Assembly: GCF_028476545.1 (NCBI RefSeq) | Contig: NW_026731643.1 | Span: 124,001 to 188,000 of the forward strand | Direction of reading: 5' to 3' | DNA: 64,000 bases | Origin: Physella acuta | Taxonomy: Eukaryota > Mollusca > Gastropoda > Physidae | In this document: piece after piece, positions 62,699 through 64,000 of the stretch | Position numbering within the stretch: the first letter of the stretch is position 1 | Layout of the letters: each line of letters starts with the position of its first letter | Made by a program: the position numbers and the translations under genes | The notes under the pieces: model-generated | The model's input: the letters and a program-made list of their open reading frames with translations, nothing else | Database searches by the model: none | Told to the model about the DNA's origin: nothing

Positions 62699-63644
62699 TT
62701 TCCACAACTGTAACATTTCGAAACTTCCAAAAGGTGAAAAGGAATTTCTTGTGAAAAAACTCTCGACGTTCAAAAACCAAAGCGCATTGAAAGGCAGCCA
62801 AGGAATGCTTTGGGCCAAGGGAGGTAATTAATACCTGGTTAATGTCGGCTCTGAATAAAACAGTCAAGATCGACTACTCTCTCAGCCGCGCCAGAGAGAA
62901 TGGGGTGGGGAGGGGTGTTTAACCCTAGATTTAAACACCTCAGCGGGGAGGCAAATCCCGAAATCATCGAGACACAGATGAGAAAACGAGAATCACAGAT
63001 GACGATTCAACGACGATGAATGCCTTAGGAAATTGAAAGAAAAGCTTAGCGTAGGCGGCCAAAGCGCTACAGTGACTGAGATTTGAGTAAACAAATCAAT
63101 GACAAACAGACTCAAAAGGGGACGCGCTTTTGACATGACAATCCTGAAGATATGTCACAAAGGTTAAGAAGTTTAGTCCTAAGAAATTAATTGAATGCGA
63201 AGCAAGTTAACGGATTTTCTGGTGATTAAAAGTTTAAAAAGTAATGTTTAATTAATTTTTTTGCTTTAAATTTTTTGGTGAGTAGAACGAACAATGGTTG
63301 ACGTTTATCGTTGTGATGGTAAAAAATAGAAGGCAAGACAGAATGAGATTGAGAAAAAATGGAACAGAAATCAGTTGTCATGGCGTCTTTAGTTTTGTTG
63401 AAATTCGTGTGGACAAAGATGCTCTCAATTCGAGAAGTGTTGACATTGATGTATCAGTCGATTTCAGACAAGAGTTGAGGCAAGAAAAAATATGTTGAAA
63501 AATAGGGAACCCAACCAACATGAGCATCGGGAAAGATTTGAATCCTGCTAAATGCTTACAACGGGAAAGACGTGAACAAACCCTAAACATTAGGACACGA
63601 AATAATCCACCAAAAAATAGGACAGACGCAAATCCATAAAAACA
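62699..63644. other. Non-coding DNA, no gene seen
   Basis: 62790-62960 is of balanced composition (GGGAGGTAATTAATACCTGG is partly palindromic, CAGCCGCGCCAGAGAG) and might be a conserved element. Opposed frames at 63298-63590 have no domain. Confidence 0.4.
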
Positions 63645-63972
63645 ACTAGACAGAATAATCTAGATAAAAATACGAAAGAAAGAAATATAGGAATCTATAT
63701 TTTAAAAACAGAAACATTGAATCTAGATTTAAAAAAAAAACAACAGGAAATATATTAATCTAGATAAAAATAAGAGGAAACATGAAACTAGATTTAAAAA
63801 AAAAACAAGAAAGATACTAATCTAGATGTAAAAAATTACAGGAAAGATACGAACTAGATTTGAAAAAAAACAGGAAAAAAAGAATCGTTCTTTACAAAAC
63901 AGGAAAGGCATTAATTTAGATTTTTTTTTAAAAACAGGAAATATATTAATGAAGATTACAAAAACAACACAA
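63645..63972. repeat. A-rich ~30-bp degenerate repeat
   Basis: AATCTAGATTTAAAAAAAA and ACAGGAAAKAT(A/T) alternate for about ten units. May run past the window's end. Confidence 0.75.
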
Positions 63973-64000
63973 AAATGTAAACCTAGGCCAAAAAAAAAAA

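Overview
The window reads as a slice of an animal nuclear genome, most likely a mollusc and probably a gastropod. The reasons are one vertebrate/invertebrate-type rhodopsin-family receptor exon with a splice acceptor, a tRNA-headed SINE family present in about twenty copies, hAT-type MITEs with 8-bp target duplications, a fragment of a LINE carrying RNase H, degenerate TTAGGG arrays, and AT-rich DNA crowded with microsatellites. The phylum assignment is inference from overall character; no single sequence here proves it. No bacterial operon, CRISPR array or rRNA was seen, and no free-standing tRNA gene.

The only protein-coding gene I can support is a class A (rhodopsin-family) GPCR on the minus strand at 5809-7192. 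It is the 3' coding exon, with seven membrane helices, DRY and NPxxY motifs, long second extracellular and third cytoplasmic loops, and a splice acceptor at its 5' edge. Its first exon(s) should lie at higher coordinates but could not be identified. The rest of the window is intergenic or intronic.

Region by region. 1-5.4 kb: AT-rich DNA, a C-rich degenerate minisatellite, and a LINE 3' end split by a hAT MITE. 5.4-7.4 kb: the receptor. 7.4-14 kb: SINEs, several minisatellites and two MITE copies. 14-21 kb: nested SINEs, a possible TIR element, a ~90-bp repeat, a degenerate telomere-motif array, and an old MITE split by a second repeat family (element X). 21-26 kb: four hAT-like elements and a cis-regulatory-looking block with repeated CRE and TAATT motifs. 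26-32 kb: long (TA)n tracts, an X-box (RFX) site and a 693-bp fold-back element flanked by TTAA. 33-39.7 kb: a dense run of minisatellites (21/63-bp, 19-bp, 22-bp, 12-bp, 52-bp units). 40-49 kb: SINE fragments, MITEs, and a 100-bp-unit array. 49-60 kb: SINE-rich DNA with very long (TA)n tracts and a second copy of element X. 60-64 kb: mostly unannotated AT-rich DNA with a few regulatory-looking motifs.

The strongest observations are: (1) a hAT MITE family with seven copies here, whose G-tracts sit at fixed places and vary in length from copy to copy; (2) a fold-back element with TTAA duplications whose two arms each carry a YY1-like site next to an X-box-like site; (3) the receptor's departures from class A consensus (no Trp in TM4, no Pro in TM5, no CWxP in TM6); (4) an unclassified repeat (element X) that starts after TA, has a GC-rich hairpin at one end and a TA-rich tail. 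I found no convincing new multi-gene system.
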